From Paramecium tetraurelia (taxonomy: Eukaryota; Ciliophora; Oligohymenophorea; Peniculida; Parameciidae), in contig NW_001799038.1 in assembly GCF_000165425.1 (NCBI RefSeq), forward strand, positions 79,094-143,093: a stretch of DNA of 64,000 nucleotides. The letters run 5' to 3'. The notes under the pieces were generated by a model. The model had not been told where the DNA came from, did not search any database, and saw only the letters and a program-made list of their open reading frames with translations. Numbering within the stretch: the stretch's first letter is position 1; each line of letters starts with the position of its first letter. Of this stretch, positions 10,802 to 22,074 are shown in pieces. The translations under genes were made by a program, and so were the position numbers.

Positions 10802-12087
10802 TCAACTTTTTAAAAACTCTGAAAATTTATCAAATTACTTAAACATCTCATATTGTTCATCCTGTTCAAATAGTTATTATAAGGGTTTATAAAAGTCTTA
10901 AGGTTCCTTATTCAACCTTCTTAATCTGGTGTTTTAGGCTAATGTTTGCACACTAAAAGCATTGATCTATACTCATTATTAATGCATTACCTTCAGAACT
11001 TAATTGATTAAAAATAGGTGATTTTTGCTATTGATTATTCTCCTACCATAAGATTCAATAAATAACTTCTGTCTTCTCAGTACCATATCATCGACCAAAT
11101 TCACACACTGTTCTTCATACCAGGACCATGCTTGTTCGTTTAACTAGGAAATATTCTCAACGGTTTTGAATAAGGGCAATTGATTTTTTAGCATATAGGG
11201 CAATTGAGCATTGGACAACCTTAAATCTGCGATTTATTAGTGAACATTCTGATCATCTTGATGAAATTACAACCAATTCAGTATGTTCCTCATATTACCT
11301 TTCATAAATAAGGTAAGTATGAAAATATCTGAGTAATGGAAATTGATCTCTATTTCCTGAATCTTTAGAGTAGGTTTCTGAATTGCAAAGTTGACAAAAA
11401 ATCCCCCTTGCTCTTTGATGTTTTCATAGATCACTTTCTTTTTTAACTCCACATTAATGAGGTTCAATTATCCTTTGTAAGTTTGTTCAATTAACAATAT
11501 GATATAAATGTATTTGACTATTTCATCATGAGAATATTGCACTAGTTCAAAGTTATCGAATAGTTCGTGATTCTACTAACAGTCTGCAATTATGAAGACT
11601 CGATACCTGTAATCCATATAAAGGGCACTCGCTGAATCTATAGCATTTTGGAATTGATGAATTTTGGAAGAGTCCCTCTGTGAACTATTATCTTCTTCTT
11701 GTTGCCAAATTCAGCATCTCCCTATTCTTAAGTAAATTTGATGTGCTGACTTGCAAACATCTCCTCGAATTCCCTCTTCTCTGTGTAATTGTAAGTCAAG
11801 AGAACATCAATTTTGTATGCTCTCGCAATCGCCAAAATTGTACTCATCTTTCCACTCGCCCCATGGATATTTAACATCTGATAATTCCAATTTTAATTGT
11901 TCATTGAATTCGACTACGAATACCATGACTCTGATTAATCTACTTAATCTTAGGCCAACATAGAAAAGGAATTCTTCAACCAATGTTTAAGAAATTACGT
12001 ATTTTCTTGACTAATCAACTAAATTAGATATCAAATTACATCATCAATATGATCTGGAGTGTAAACATCACTCCAAATATCAGACAT
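10802..12087 (-). CDS. RAD17/RFC1-like AAA+ protein with degenerate nucleotide site
   Basis: The N-terminus reads MSDIWSDVYTPDHIDD then LISQENTQFLKHWLK, the W..Y.P..ID.L..Q..FL..WL signature of clamp-loader large subunits. A P-loop-like element follows (MLNIHGASGKMSTILAIARAYKIDV), but it lacks the first glycine, and Met replaces the Thr after Lys. KKKIIVHRG and YRVFIIADC occupy the Walker B and sensor-like positions of RAD17. The C-terminal half is helical (NEQAWSWYEEQCVNLVDDMV). Introns of 21 nt after residue 16 and 24 nt near the end are clear. A middle junction around 11600-11750 is not resolved. The reading favours an inactive or divergent checkpoint clamp-loader relative. A different AAA+ family is possible. 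Confidence 0.5.
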
Positions 12088-13419
12088 TTTTGTGATATTC
12101 AAATACAAAATTGAACTTAACATATTTCCAATCGAATCCAAATTTTGGATTTTTGATAACTACTGCATCAATTATCCAAAATTAAACTCCTTCATTATCT
12201 CATTTCGGTATTTTTATAACACCCTTCTTAATTGAAAACCTACTGATCCTATCAAAGGACACTTAATAAATTATTTTTGTTTTTCTTTTATCTCCTTCCT
12301 CTCCTTCTTATTTCCATTACTAAAGAAATTTTAGATGTTTTGATTGTTCTATACATTTCTCTTCGGCGGCATTTCCTTAACTCAATTTTTCGCGCAAATA
12401 TGAAATATTTTAATTATCAATTAAAAAAAGATAATTATTTACAATATTTTATACTTGCTTCATACACAAACCCTCCGCATAACCTTCCCATTTATAAAGA
12501 TCATCTACATTTTATATAGAATTCATAATCTTAATTGGAAATCTTATCAAAAAAAATCTCATATTTGAACTCTATCCATAATTGTAATATCTATCATCTA
12601 TTTAATTAATATGATGTGATACAGATATAAGAATCTTTCAAAGCCTTTGAGTTAAGTGTATATAACATTTCAGAATCAATATTTAAAAGAAATTACTCCA
12701 ATTTTTATGTGATCTGAAAATATTGTTCTGATATAGAAGTTATATGTAATATGACATTAAAATTGTATAGATATCATTCATTATATTAATCTACCAATAT
12801 TTTTGTTAGTTGATTCGACTTTATATTATAATTTCAATCTTACTGAATTTTTGATTTAAATATAGAACTAATATTCATTAATACATCAGCTTCATTGAAA
12901 CTAAACGTATACTAAAAACATGAAGAAGATAAATAAGAACATCCCTTTAGATTATATAAATAATCTCAATTATTTATAAAATACTTAAATATTGTGTAAA
13001 TAAGTTTGGTGTATGCTCTTTTTCTTCAAAATTGTATCTTAACTTAAAATATCATCTTTTTATAAAAAGACCCCATAGAAATTCTTAAGATCTTAAATTA
13101 TATAGTACTCTGATGAGTGTATTAAGATATCATTTCATAATTAGATATTGAGAAAACGAAAGAATCTAAGCCGAATTGAAATTTTTGCCTTTTCTTAAAA
13201 ACACGTATATCACCACAGGTTTTGAAAGAACCCTATATTTAAATAGCTTAAATTCATGTGATAATATTAGATATATTAATTATAAAGAAGTAGATAAATG
13301 ATATAATTTTCTTATATATTTTATAGAGTACTTCTTGAAATATATATAGTTCTGTTTTGATTGTTGTTATTCTTCACATCAAAAAGGTTGTATATTTGTA
13401 ATTCATTTTGTATTTATAA
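12088..13419. other. long gene-poor interval (1.33 kb)
   Basis: No gene is supported. One plus-strand frame stays open from about 12280 to 12716 in the TGA-only code, but its first ATG is internal and the encoded protein matches nothing I know. The rest is AT-rich with frequent TGA in all frames. At about four times the usual spacing here, it may hold decayed sequence or non-coding RNA that cannot be recognised by eye. Confidence 0.5.
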
Positions 13420-13746
13420 TCAAATTATTTTATCAAGTAAACTCATTCTTCTTCTAAACCTGCTGGGATTTTAATCTTTGGTTTCATCATATGAAGCAAT
13501 TACAAGGACTCCTTCTTTTTTTATAATGCAGCACCCTCCCTTTTGAGTAACTAAATGCCATGGTGCTTAATGGACAGTATAATAAACTTTTTCATCTATG
13601 ATCAAGGGTTTAGATAGATCTCTGGATATGTTTTCTACTTATTCCTAAAGGTTCTATTATTGGAAAGTGGAGTCAATCTGTTCATTGAATTAAACCAAAA
13701 CTTGATCAACAGCGTTGTCTTCTTTTAAGAAATTGATATAATCCAT
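13420..13746 (-). CDS. profilin-like actin-binding protein, 108 aa
   Basis: A single intronless frame from ATG 13744-13746 to TGA 13420-13422. The diagnostic stretch is QKGGCCIIKKEGVLVIASYD near residue 72. It matches the profilin core pattern of a glycine pair, basic KK, hydrophobic strand and YDE. Profilins bind monomeric actin and proline-rich peptides in the cytosol. The protein is shorter than most profilins (about 120-150 aa), and the usual N-terminal tryptophan is absent. The identification therefore rests mainly on the C-terminal strand region. Upstream is a protein kinase gene on the same strand, 52 bp away. Confidence 0.55.
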
Positions 13747-13798
13747 AAAATAATTTAAATTTAAGAATCGCAAAAATAAGTTAAATAATCATAATAGT

Positions 13799-14596
13799 TC
13801 AATTTAAGTTTCCTTCATCATTCAACCATTGATGCTACTTCACTTATTCTATAGTGAATCTAGATTTGTGATCAGGCTCTAACATATTTTGGATCAAATT
13901 TCTGAAGTGTTCATCTGATCTAATGATTTTTTTGTCAAAGTAATTCCAGAAGGCCTACCATTTTTTCTGTTCAATGGTTTACCAGAATTTGCACTCTGTT
14001 GATTTTGCAATGGTGAATGGAGGACAACCATAGCAAAGTGTGAAAATTAATACACCAAGTGCAAACACGTCAGATTTCTTCAGAAATTCTCCTATAATTA
14101 GTTTGTCTTCATAATGTAACTCAGGTGCCATGTAGGTGGAGGTTCCGCAATGTCTTGAATATTGCTTATTAGAGTCAACATAGACAGAGAGACCAAAGTC
14201 GATCAATATTACATTAGGTTCTTGGGTCATCATCACATTTTCCAATTTGATGTCTCTATGAACATAGTCAAGTTAGTGTAAGTATGATAATGCATTACTG
14301 AGTTATAATAGAATTTATTTTATGGTGCTCTTTTAGAGAGTGCCACGTTTTGAGATTACTGAATAGAGGTCTTAATTCAAGAGTTCTGTGATAAACCATT
14401 TGTACTCACCATCTGACTTCACAATTTTCTGAATGTTAGGATGAGTGATGGATTGTAGAATCTTGATCTCTTTCTCCCTTAGCTTTCTGGGGCATTCTGC
14501 CTTATAAATTTTAATGGCACAGGTGTTCCCATCGTCAGTTAAACATTTATGAATGTGACCGAACAGCCCTTCTCCAATTTGATTTTGTATTTACAT
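13799..14596 (-). CDS. serine/threonine protein kinase, 265 aa, kinase domain only
   Basis: An intronless complete catalytic domain. It shows the glycine loop IGEGLFGHIHKC at residues 6-17, CAIKIYK (ATP-anchoring Lys), the catalytic loop [11 protein letters not shown], the DFG segment VILIDFGLSVYV, and the activation segment end GTSTYMAPEL. SDVFALGVLIFTLCYGCPPF is subdomain IX. The protein starts almost directly at the glycine loop and ends with QHQWLNDEGNLN, so there are no regulatory domains. It lies 74 bp downstream of a second kinase on the same strand with the same architecture, so the pair looks like a tandem duplication. The substrate is unknown. HRDIKLEN places it with CAMK-like or ULK-like ciliate kinases, without certainty. 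Confidence 0.93.
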
Positions 14597-14669
14597 TAAT
14601 AATTAATAATTTATTTATATTCCTCAATAATCACTCTGAATATCTTATAGAATAGCACGGCATCTTATC

Positions 14670-15497
14670 TCATTTACTTTTTAATCTCACTCTAATATCT
14701 GTTTCAAATTCTTGTTACCAATCCCCAATTAAAAATGGATGATGTAATACTTCCTCAATTGTGAATCTATTCTAAGGGTTGAACTCTAACATCCCCTACA
14801 TTAGGGAATAAAAGCTTTGGTCATATTTATTCCTTCTATCCATAATTTACCAATAAGTCTACCATTAGCCTGATTAAAGTAAATTCCAGTAAGGACATGA
14901 TTTCACATTCACTTTATATGGTGGATGTGCGAAAGCCAAAATGAAGATACATACTCCTAATGAAAACACATCTGTTTTGGCTAATTCCTTAGCATTTATA
15001 AGGCCAATTTCTTTAATTTCAGGTGCTAAATACTCCAAAGTACCTTAACATTTTTAAACGAAATTAGTATCCATAATTTCTGCGAATCCAAAGTCACATA
15101 GTTTTAAATTGAAGTCTTCGTCAATTAATATATTTTCCAACTTGATGTCTCTATGGGCGACACTGATAGAGTGTAAATATTAAACAACACTAGCAAGTTT
15201 CTAACTGAAATGCTTCATTGAGTTTAAGTTTAAAGGTTTTTAGTCCTTTGCAATAATGTCAAATAGATCCATATCATTTAAAAGCTCTGTTATTATAAAT
15301 TTCTTTTCGACATTGCTGTCTATAATCTTAATAATATTGGGGTGATTCACTTATTTAAGTAAAGCAATCTCTTTATTAATCATCTTAAGTGAATAATTAT
15401 TTTTGTATATTTTAATGGCGTAATTTAGATTTTCTATCTCGGCAACATAAACTGTGCTAGTTGAGCCAGTTCCAATAATTTAGTTTGATATTTTCAT
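14670..15497 (-). CDS. serine/threonine protein kinase, 275 aa, tandem paralogue
   Basis: An intronless catalytic domain with [14 protein letters not shown] at residues 8-21, [33 protein letters not shown] and [30 protein letters not shown] follows. All catalytic residues (VAIK Lys, HRD Asp, DFG Asp) are present, so it is predicted to be active. It shares gene structure, length and the KSCPYWNLL / KSTECKFWQTI positions with the downstream kinase. The two differ at many core positions, so the duplication is not recent. The ATG at 15495-15497 is followed by only six residues before the glycine loop. Confidence 0.93.
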
Positions 15498-16267
15498 TTT
15501 TTTTTATTTTATAATTAATATTATTTAAAAACACTATTATCAAATTTAAACATCAATTCTTGTAACTTCCTTATTAAATGATAAACTGGATTTTATAATG
15601 TAATAATCATCGTGTCAATTAAATTATATCATCAGAATAGTGTTTACTCTTGCTTTTACAATCCCTAAAAAATGTTTTTATATGCAAAAAATACTATCTA
15701 ATAAGATATATGATATAGAATTGTTTTTATATTTATCAATTCTCATATTTCTATTATTCAATTGGTTTATTTTGATAGTTACAAATATTGTTTATATATT
15801 AATATTCATTTGGAATTACTGTGTCTTTTCTTCATTAATTAATATATATTATATTTATAGAAAATAAGAAAATGAGTAAAGAAATTTAAGTTTCATATTC
15901 TCACTAGATTCCAAGTTGGTATTCTAGTTCTAGTTGCACTGAATATTATTTAAAATATAAATCTATCACATCTTTAAATATTATTTTTTTAGCTTTATTC
16001 AATTTTGGCACGAATTCTGCCCTTTATATCCATTTATTAATATCTATTGCCAATTGCTTAATTATATATTCTTAGTGCAAAAAGTAAAACTTATACTAAA
16101 TATTAAAAATATTGCACATATTATAGTCTTATAATTCATTTTAGAGATGGCCATAAAATTAAAATACATTAGAAAATCATATCAATTAAATAAGCTCATT
16201 TTATAATTGGATATTTTTATAAAATAGTTCTTGTATTAATTATTAATTATAAGTTAAAGAAAAAGCC
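15498..16267. other. intergenic region (770 bp)
   Basis: Divergent promoters for the kinase and the RING-like gene. A plus-strand hydrophobic open frame (ATG 15679 to about 15942) could encode a small membrane protein, but its composition is what random AT-rich DNA gives. I do not call it. Confidence 0.5.
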
Positions 16268-17032
16268 ATGAATATAGTAATACTTTGCAAATCAATTCTA
16301 GAAGTAAAGATTGTCGATCCAAACTAAAAGATATACGATTATATGTGCAAAATTTTTGAAAGGCCGAAAAACAACATCATAGTATAAATATCACCCACTG
16401 AAAAAATTGATTAAGAGGAGTATTTTTCAAAGTTTATGAATGAAAATCTTGATAAAATAGCATTTTATGTTCTAGATTCGAATGGATGCTCTATATAGTA
16501 TACTAACCAGCCGTATAAGAAATAGACTAGCATTACATAATATGGGTACTGCAGTCAAGAAACTGATGAGATCTCATTGAGTAGAACTTTAACGAGAAAC
16601 ATATCATCACAGAATTTTGATATTGGTACTGTCAAAGTTATTTAGACTAATGTGTGTACATTCTGTACGACTTAAATTGAAGAGGATGATATTCAAACAT
16701 CCTGTTAGCATTTCTACCACGCTAAGTGCTTTAAGCTTATAATAGAGAACTAATTGTTGTAAAAATCACCAGTTCTAAATTGTATGTGTAAAATTCAACT
16801 GAATTTGAGTTCCCTATTTCGATTAGACGATAAGTATGAAGCTGATTCCTTCAAACATAGATTTATACTGAATTAGTTGTCTGCATTAGAGAAGAATATA
16901 TAGAAGAAGTTTGGAAATGAATTTAGGAAATGCAAGAATGTTAAAAGCTGTAAATTTTTTTATTTGCATTTACCTTTCATCTAAGATTAACATGAGTATT
17001 GCCCAGAGTGCTTATGGCGTATAAATAAATGA
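16268..17032 (+). CDS. RING/RBR-like zinc-binding protein, 254 aa
   Basis: An intronless frame ending at TGA 17030-17032. Residues 130-185 carry VCTFCTTQIEEDDIQTSCQH then FYHAKCF, with CMCK further on. This is a C-x2-C ... C-x-H-x2-H-x2-C arrangement typical of RING domains. A second Cys group near the end (CKNVKSCKFFYLHLPF, then HEYCPECLW) resembles the in-between-RING part of RBR ubiquitin ligases. The first 110 residues are not recognised. The likely role is E3 ubiquitin ligase or another zinc-dependent scaffold. The RBR assignment is inference because the second zinc site is incomplete. Confidence 0.7.
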
Positions 17033-17135
17033 TAAATGATAAATGAATAATTAATGATATAAAAAATTTATTGATATTGTTTTTATCCTTTATATTTAAG
17101 GATTTGTAAAATGATAAATAATTAAATTTAAATTG

Positions 17136-17357
17136 ATGGGTGATTTTTAAGGTGAATATATTCAGTAGTTTCTTTGTAATATCAATTTAAGAAAAAAGGT
17201 AAGGATTAATACTTAACACTGTATTTAGATTAAAGAACTACTTAAAGAGAAAACAGAAATACTCCAAAAACTAGAGCAATTAGAAGTAGAAATATAACAT
17301 AAATTAATTAGAAAGAAGGAGAAAATTAGTCATTTGAAGAAAGGAAAAAAAGATTGA
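17136..17357 (+). CDS. small coiled-coil protein, 63 aa
   Basis: Exon 1 (MGDFQGEYIQQFLCNINLRKK) is joined to exon 2 by a typical 30-nt intron (GTAAGGATTA..ATTTAG). Exon 2 is a single charged helix: IKELLKEKTEILQKLEQLEV then HKLIRKKEKISHLKKGKKD. The clean splice in frame supports a real gene despite the size. Function is not recognised. Confidence 0.5.
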
Positions 17358-17645
17358 GAAGTCTGGCCAGTCAAATTGAACGTAATTTTTAATGCCCATT
17401 ATCAAAATGTGGTAAGAAATACGGGTAAAAATCAATGATATTATCATTAGAAGTGAAGGCTCATTAAACTAACATATAAAACTTAAGCATCCTGAATTAG
17501 TCAATAAAGCTTGATATATATTTTATTGTTCTAAACTAATTGAATTTATTATTCTTTGTTATTTTAAAATTAGGCTGTGAATCTGATCCTCATTTAATCT
17601 TTTTGGAGATTGATATTAATTTTAATTTATTTTTAAGTATTTTAA

Positions 17646-18239
17646 ATGTAAAAAGAAATTAGAACTGCTTTAATATCTAAAACACTATAAAAGAGATATA
17701 GTGAAAAGAATTCAATCTGGGCCTTAAATTAATTCTAAGTACTGATAACTTTTTAAGTGAGGATCTCTTGAAAATTTAATTCAGGCTTGATAGTATTATG
17801 TTTTATTTAAATAATCAATTAATCTGATTTTAAGAGTAAAATTAACTCATAGTTAATAAACCCCTGAAAGTACCGATAAAAAAGCATAAACTGATAGTTC
17901 TAAAGATGATTATTTGAAATTTGATAAACGAAGTACATTATAAATGGAAAGTGAGATATCAATTAACCATTGAGTAATTAGAAAAATAATTATTCATTTA
18001 AAAAGAAAACTAAAAATAGCTTAAAATGTAAAAGGCAAACAATAAATACTTTACGCCCTAATTACTCAGATTGAGATTCAGCAGAAAATAGTCCAAGAAA
18101 TCATGGTTCTTTGATAAATTCCTAATTGTTTTTATAAAGGATGAGTTTGAATAATGTTTTATAATTTATTTAATTGTAAATATAGGAATCTAGAAAGATA
18201 ATTATAGATAGTCTTATCATTTACAATCACCCTTATTGA
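17646..18239 (+). CDS. hypothetical protein, tentative multi-intron model
   Basis: Coding-like stretches run through this interval: MQKEIRTALISKTLQKRYSE at the start, TPESTDKKAQTDSSKDDYLK in the middle, and QKANNKYFTPQLLRLRFSRK then SKKSWFFDKF. Linking them requires three or four introns whose borders I could not fix, and one of them would be about 35 nt. The stop at 18237-18239 is the most natural end before the next gene at 18363. It could be a real gene or a decaying one. Confidence 0.35.
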
Positions 18240-18362
18240 ATACTGATCATGATCCTTTGGCTAATTGGTGTAAACTTAATTATGTTTATTGCCTATTAAG
18301 TATTCTTCTTAGATAAATAGTAATATTTTATAATTTTTTTAAATAATATTGTTGCATTCTAA

Positions 18363-21112
18363 ATGAGTTTAAGTTAAGTAAGATTATCATATCTACTTGA
18401 AAGGCAGGGCGTTAGGCTATAAATCCAATTACAGGAGAATCTCGATTTTAACCTCAGGAATATCGTCGTTCTTAAGAAGTCAAGAATGAACCTACGAGGA
18501 CAGCTGAATCAAGGAGAAATTTTGTTAATACTTCAGTGCCTGTTGAAAATTAGGAACAAAGTCACTTTTAAATGGATAGGGTTGCTCAATTATAGGATTA
18601 AGTGTAAATGCTGGAAAAGTAACTTACTTAGGAAGTCAAGCGAAATTCAAAAATGTTAGTTGAGTTGGAAAGAGAAGTAAGGACAAGAGGATAGATTGGG
18701 GATGTATTGATTATATAATGATAATAGCCAAACCAAATGTTTGAGGACTTGTAGAATAAGATGTATTCACTGGAAACGAAGATTATAGCTTAGGATAGGC
18801 AAAAGAGTGAATTGGGTTCTAAAGTGGCTATATAGGAGCAGAATATAAAGGAGTTGTTGTACTTTTTGAAGAACACTTAGAATAAAGATACTAACGAAGT
18901 ATTGCAGATGAGAGGAATGTTGCAAGAAAAGATAACTGAAGAAAGTTCACATCTGTAGAAGGAGAGAGAGAAGACGAAAGCCTTATTTATGGAGATGGTT
19001 AGATTGGGAGAATTGTAGGAAAAATTGCAGGAATCACTTTCTACTTCTCATCAGCATTTTGAGTAGAGAATTAATGGGATGGAAAGCAAGATATATAATG
19101 GGGAAAAAGCCTTGATTCAAGTAGCATAGAGAGGAGATTCAGGAATGAATTTCATTAATGAGACTAACGAAAGAGTAAAGAAGAGAGTGATGGCATTGGA
19201 GGCCAATTTATTAGCACTAGGGGTATGATTAAATTATTAATGGATTAGAAAGATTAATTAAAAGATCATGAACAGATCAATAGAGTTGATATGGCCAATT
19301 AGAGAATATAGGAAGGAGTTCAAGGGAATGTTGCAATTAATCTAATAGGATTATACTCAAAGATTAGATACTCGAGTAACTGAGGTTATCAATAGAATTG
19401 TTATGGAACATGAGCAGAGAGTCAAAACTATGGAAGAAATGAAATAATCATGGAGTTTGAAGGATTAGATTAATATGGAGAGATTATAATATGAGAGGGA
19501 AGAGGTTGTTTAAAAATTAGGATCATTAGAGTAATTTCAACGAATTGATTCATAAAAGAAGGATGAAGCCATTCGTTCATTGTAGACTATTATTGAGACT
19601 TAAGTGAATTAAATTCTAGTAAATATTTAAAATGAAGAAGCCCAAAGATATTCACATGAAGTTTAATTAAGAGGCGATTTATTAAAAATATAAGAGAATA
19701 TCAAATCGGAGAATGAATTATTCAAAACACATTAAGCTAATATTACTGAGAAGATTACTGATATGATAAGAATTGAAGTGCAAACAAGATTGTCAACTGA
19801 TACTGAATTGAAGAACCTTACATCTGCAATTGCAACTGATATCGTTTCCGATTTGAATAGTTTAAAAGATTAGATAGAAATGGCTAATAGGGCATTGCAA
19901 ACATAAGTTAAATAATTGGAGAAAGATTAAGCAGAAAAAGCAGAAAGACTATCGTTGTATATTGATGATGAAATAAATAAAGTAAAAAGTTAATTAATTA
20001 TATTAATAGGCAATTAAGACATCTGCTTAGAAGTATGAAAAAGTGAAGGTGATATTTTCCAAATTTGGGGAATCCTTTAAACAACATATAACAGCCTTTG
20101 AAGGGTTGAAATAGGATCTGAATTCTCGGTAGACCATCATTGAATAGAATATTGATATGATTAGATAGGACTTTTAGACTGTGATAGAGGATCAATAGTC
20201 ACACTTGTTGGAACGAATATCAATTGAAAAAAATCAAATCTTAGAGGCTGTGAATGCTACTGTCTAATTTTTGGAAGATAAAGTCAATAAGTTAGATGAA
20301 GATTGCTCAAACAAATTCAGGATATTTAGAGAGGTTATTGAAGAAAATCAATAAGTGGTTGTTGAAAAAACTAAACTTATTCTTGAATAGAATGAGTCTT
20401 ATTAATAGACTCAAATGAAAGGATTAAAGTTGATGGCTGAAAGCATTCAGGAGTTGAAGTAATTATATATTCCATCTTATTTAGATCATAATAGCAAATG
20501 ATCAAGGAAGACCATCAGAATCAAATCAAGGAAGTCAATTAGGCTGTTGAAAATACTAGATAAGATGTTCAGCAAACTAATACTAATATCAAAGAGATGA
20601 ATGAAATTTAGATTTAACACAAAAGTATTTTGGATGAAAATCAAACTGATATTGAAATACTGAAGAAGGAGAATGAAACTATCATGATCAAATAACAAGA
20701 TATCGATAAGAATGTTGAGTTATTAAATGCAGAACAGAAGAAGATTCATAATAGTTTTTAGATAATCACTCAAAGTGTTGAATCAGTGAATGAGAAGACT
20801 TTAACCATTGGGGAACGAGTGGATGCTCTCAATACTAATTTTCAACAGTTGTAAGAGGAACTTAGACAGATTGATTAAAAGAATTCGAAATTAGAAGGGG
20901 ACTTGGAGGATTCAAATCTCAAAGTTAGCAATGAAATCAAGAGTATGGAGACTAGATTGGAGGATTCATAGAAGACGATTAGTGCGATTTAGGATGCTGC
21001 AAGACAAAATGACGATCTTGATAAAAAATAAAATCTAGAAATTGATGAATTATAGTCATCAGTCAAAAATCTACAAGATAGACTTAAGTAATTGGCTCAA
21101 TTACCCGCTTGA
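18363..21112 (+). CDS. long coiled-coil protein, about 866 aa
   Basis: Six introns (26, 24, 26, 19, 28 and 26 nt) restore one frame of 867 codons from MSLSQAGRQAINPITGES to QLAQLPA. After a short N-terminal tail the whole protein is heptad-rich helix. Examples are QMLEKQLTQEVKRNSKML, VQTRLSTDTELKNLTSAIA and ENNTQ-type low-charge linkers. No globular domain or membrane segment is seen. The form suits a cytoskeletal, basal-body or axonemal structural protein, but no family is recognised. The first intron ends in AAG, so the first five residues are less certain. Confidence 0.8.
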
Positions 21113-21211
21113 TAGTATTATTTAATTATATTTATATATATCATCTATAATGTTATGGGATTTCTTTGGTATAAGGAATTTTTAAATTAAAAATAAATCC
21201 TTATTTTTAAA

Positions 21212-21881
21212 ATGGCAGAAGAATAGGTAGCGACTGTGAAATTTGCTAATCAACCTAAATTATTTGGCAAATGGGATTATGATGAAGTCCAAGTGACAGA
21301 CTAATGTTTCAAAGACTACATTGCAGTCTAGACTTCAAAATCCAGAGTATTTGTTCCTCACACTGCAGGAAGGTATTCTTTTCATTCGAATATTAGATAT
21401 CAACGAAAGAAGTTTAGAAAAGCACAATGCCCAATAGTGGAGAGATTGGCTGGTGCCCTTATGTTCCATGGACGTAACACAGGTAAGAAAGTAAAGGCGG
21501 TTGCCATAATCAGACATGCATTTGAAATAGTGCACTTGTTGACTGGTAAGAATCCTCTTGCAGTGTTATCTTTGGCTGTTCAAAGAGGAGGAGCCAGAGA
21601 AGATTTCACCAAAGTTGGAACAGGAGGTGTTGCTAAATAATAAGCAGTTGATGTTGCTCCAATCAGAAGAGTCAATGAAGTATTTATATGCCTGAATATC
21701 ATTCGTTTAGGCAGTCCACAATTTAGCAAAGGGTGTTAGAGATTCAGTTTTCAAGAAAATGAAGACTATTGCAGAAGCCCTTGCCGATGAACTTATTGCA
21801 GCAGCAAATGAAGACGGACAAAAGTCTTACACCATCAAGAAGAGAGATGAACTTGAGAAGGTAGCAAAAACCAATCGTTGA
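21212..21881 (+). CDS. RPS5: 40S ribosomal protein S5 (uS7)
   Basis: Small-subunit ribosomal protein at the mRNA exit/E-site region. Two introns (24 nt GTATTC..TTAG inside AGRYQRKK, and 31 nt after RRVNE) give 204 aa, the usual eukaryotic length. Conserved stretches include [60 protein letters not shown] and [11 protein letters not shown]. The C-terminus [11 protein letters not shown] is the family end. It is a strong anchor for the genetic code and intron size used throughout this window. Confidence 0.97.
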
Positions 21882-22074
21882 TGCATCATATAATAATATA
21901 CAAACACAATAGTCTTTATGGAAATCACAACAAAAATTATAAGTCAAATTTGTATTATAAATATCTGCTTTTGTTTTTGTTGAAAGCAAAGTCATTTGTA
22001 GAAATAAATCATTTGCATAATTCTTATGTGAAATGAATTTTGTTTGAAAATACATATAATCTTAATTAATTAAA

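Noticed and set aside
12280-12716. Plus-strand frame open in the ciliate code
   Set aside because: It has no ATG near its start, and its length is not rare when only TGA stops.
15679-15942. Possible small membrane protein
   Set aside because: The only support is a hydrophobic composition, which AT-rich DNA gives by chance. No homologue or intron supports it.
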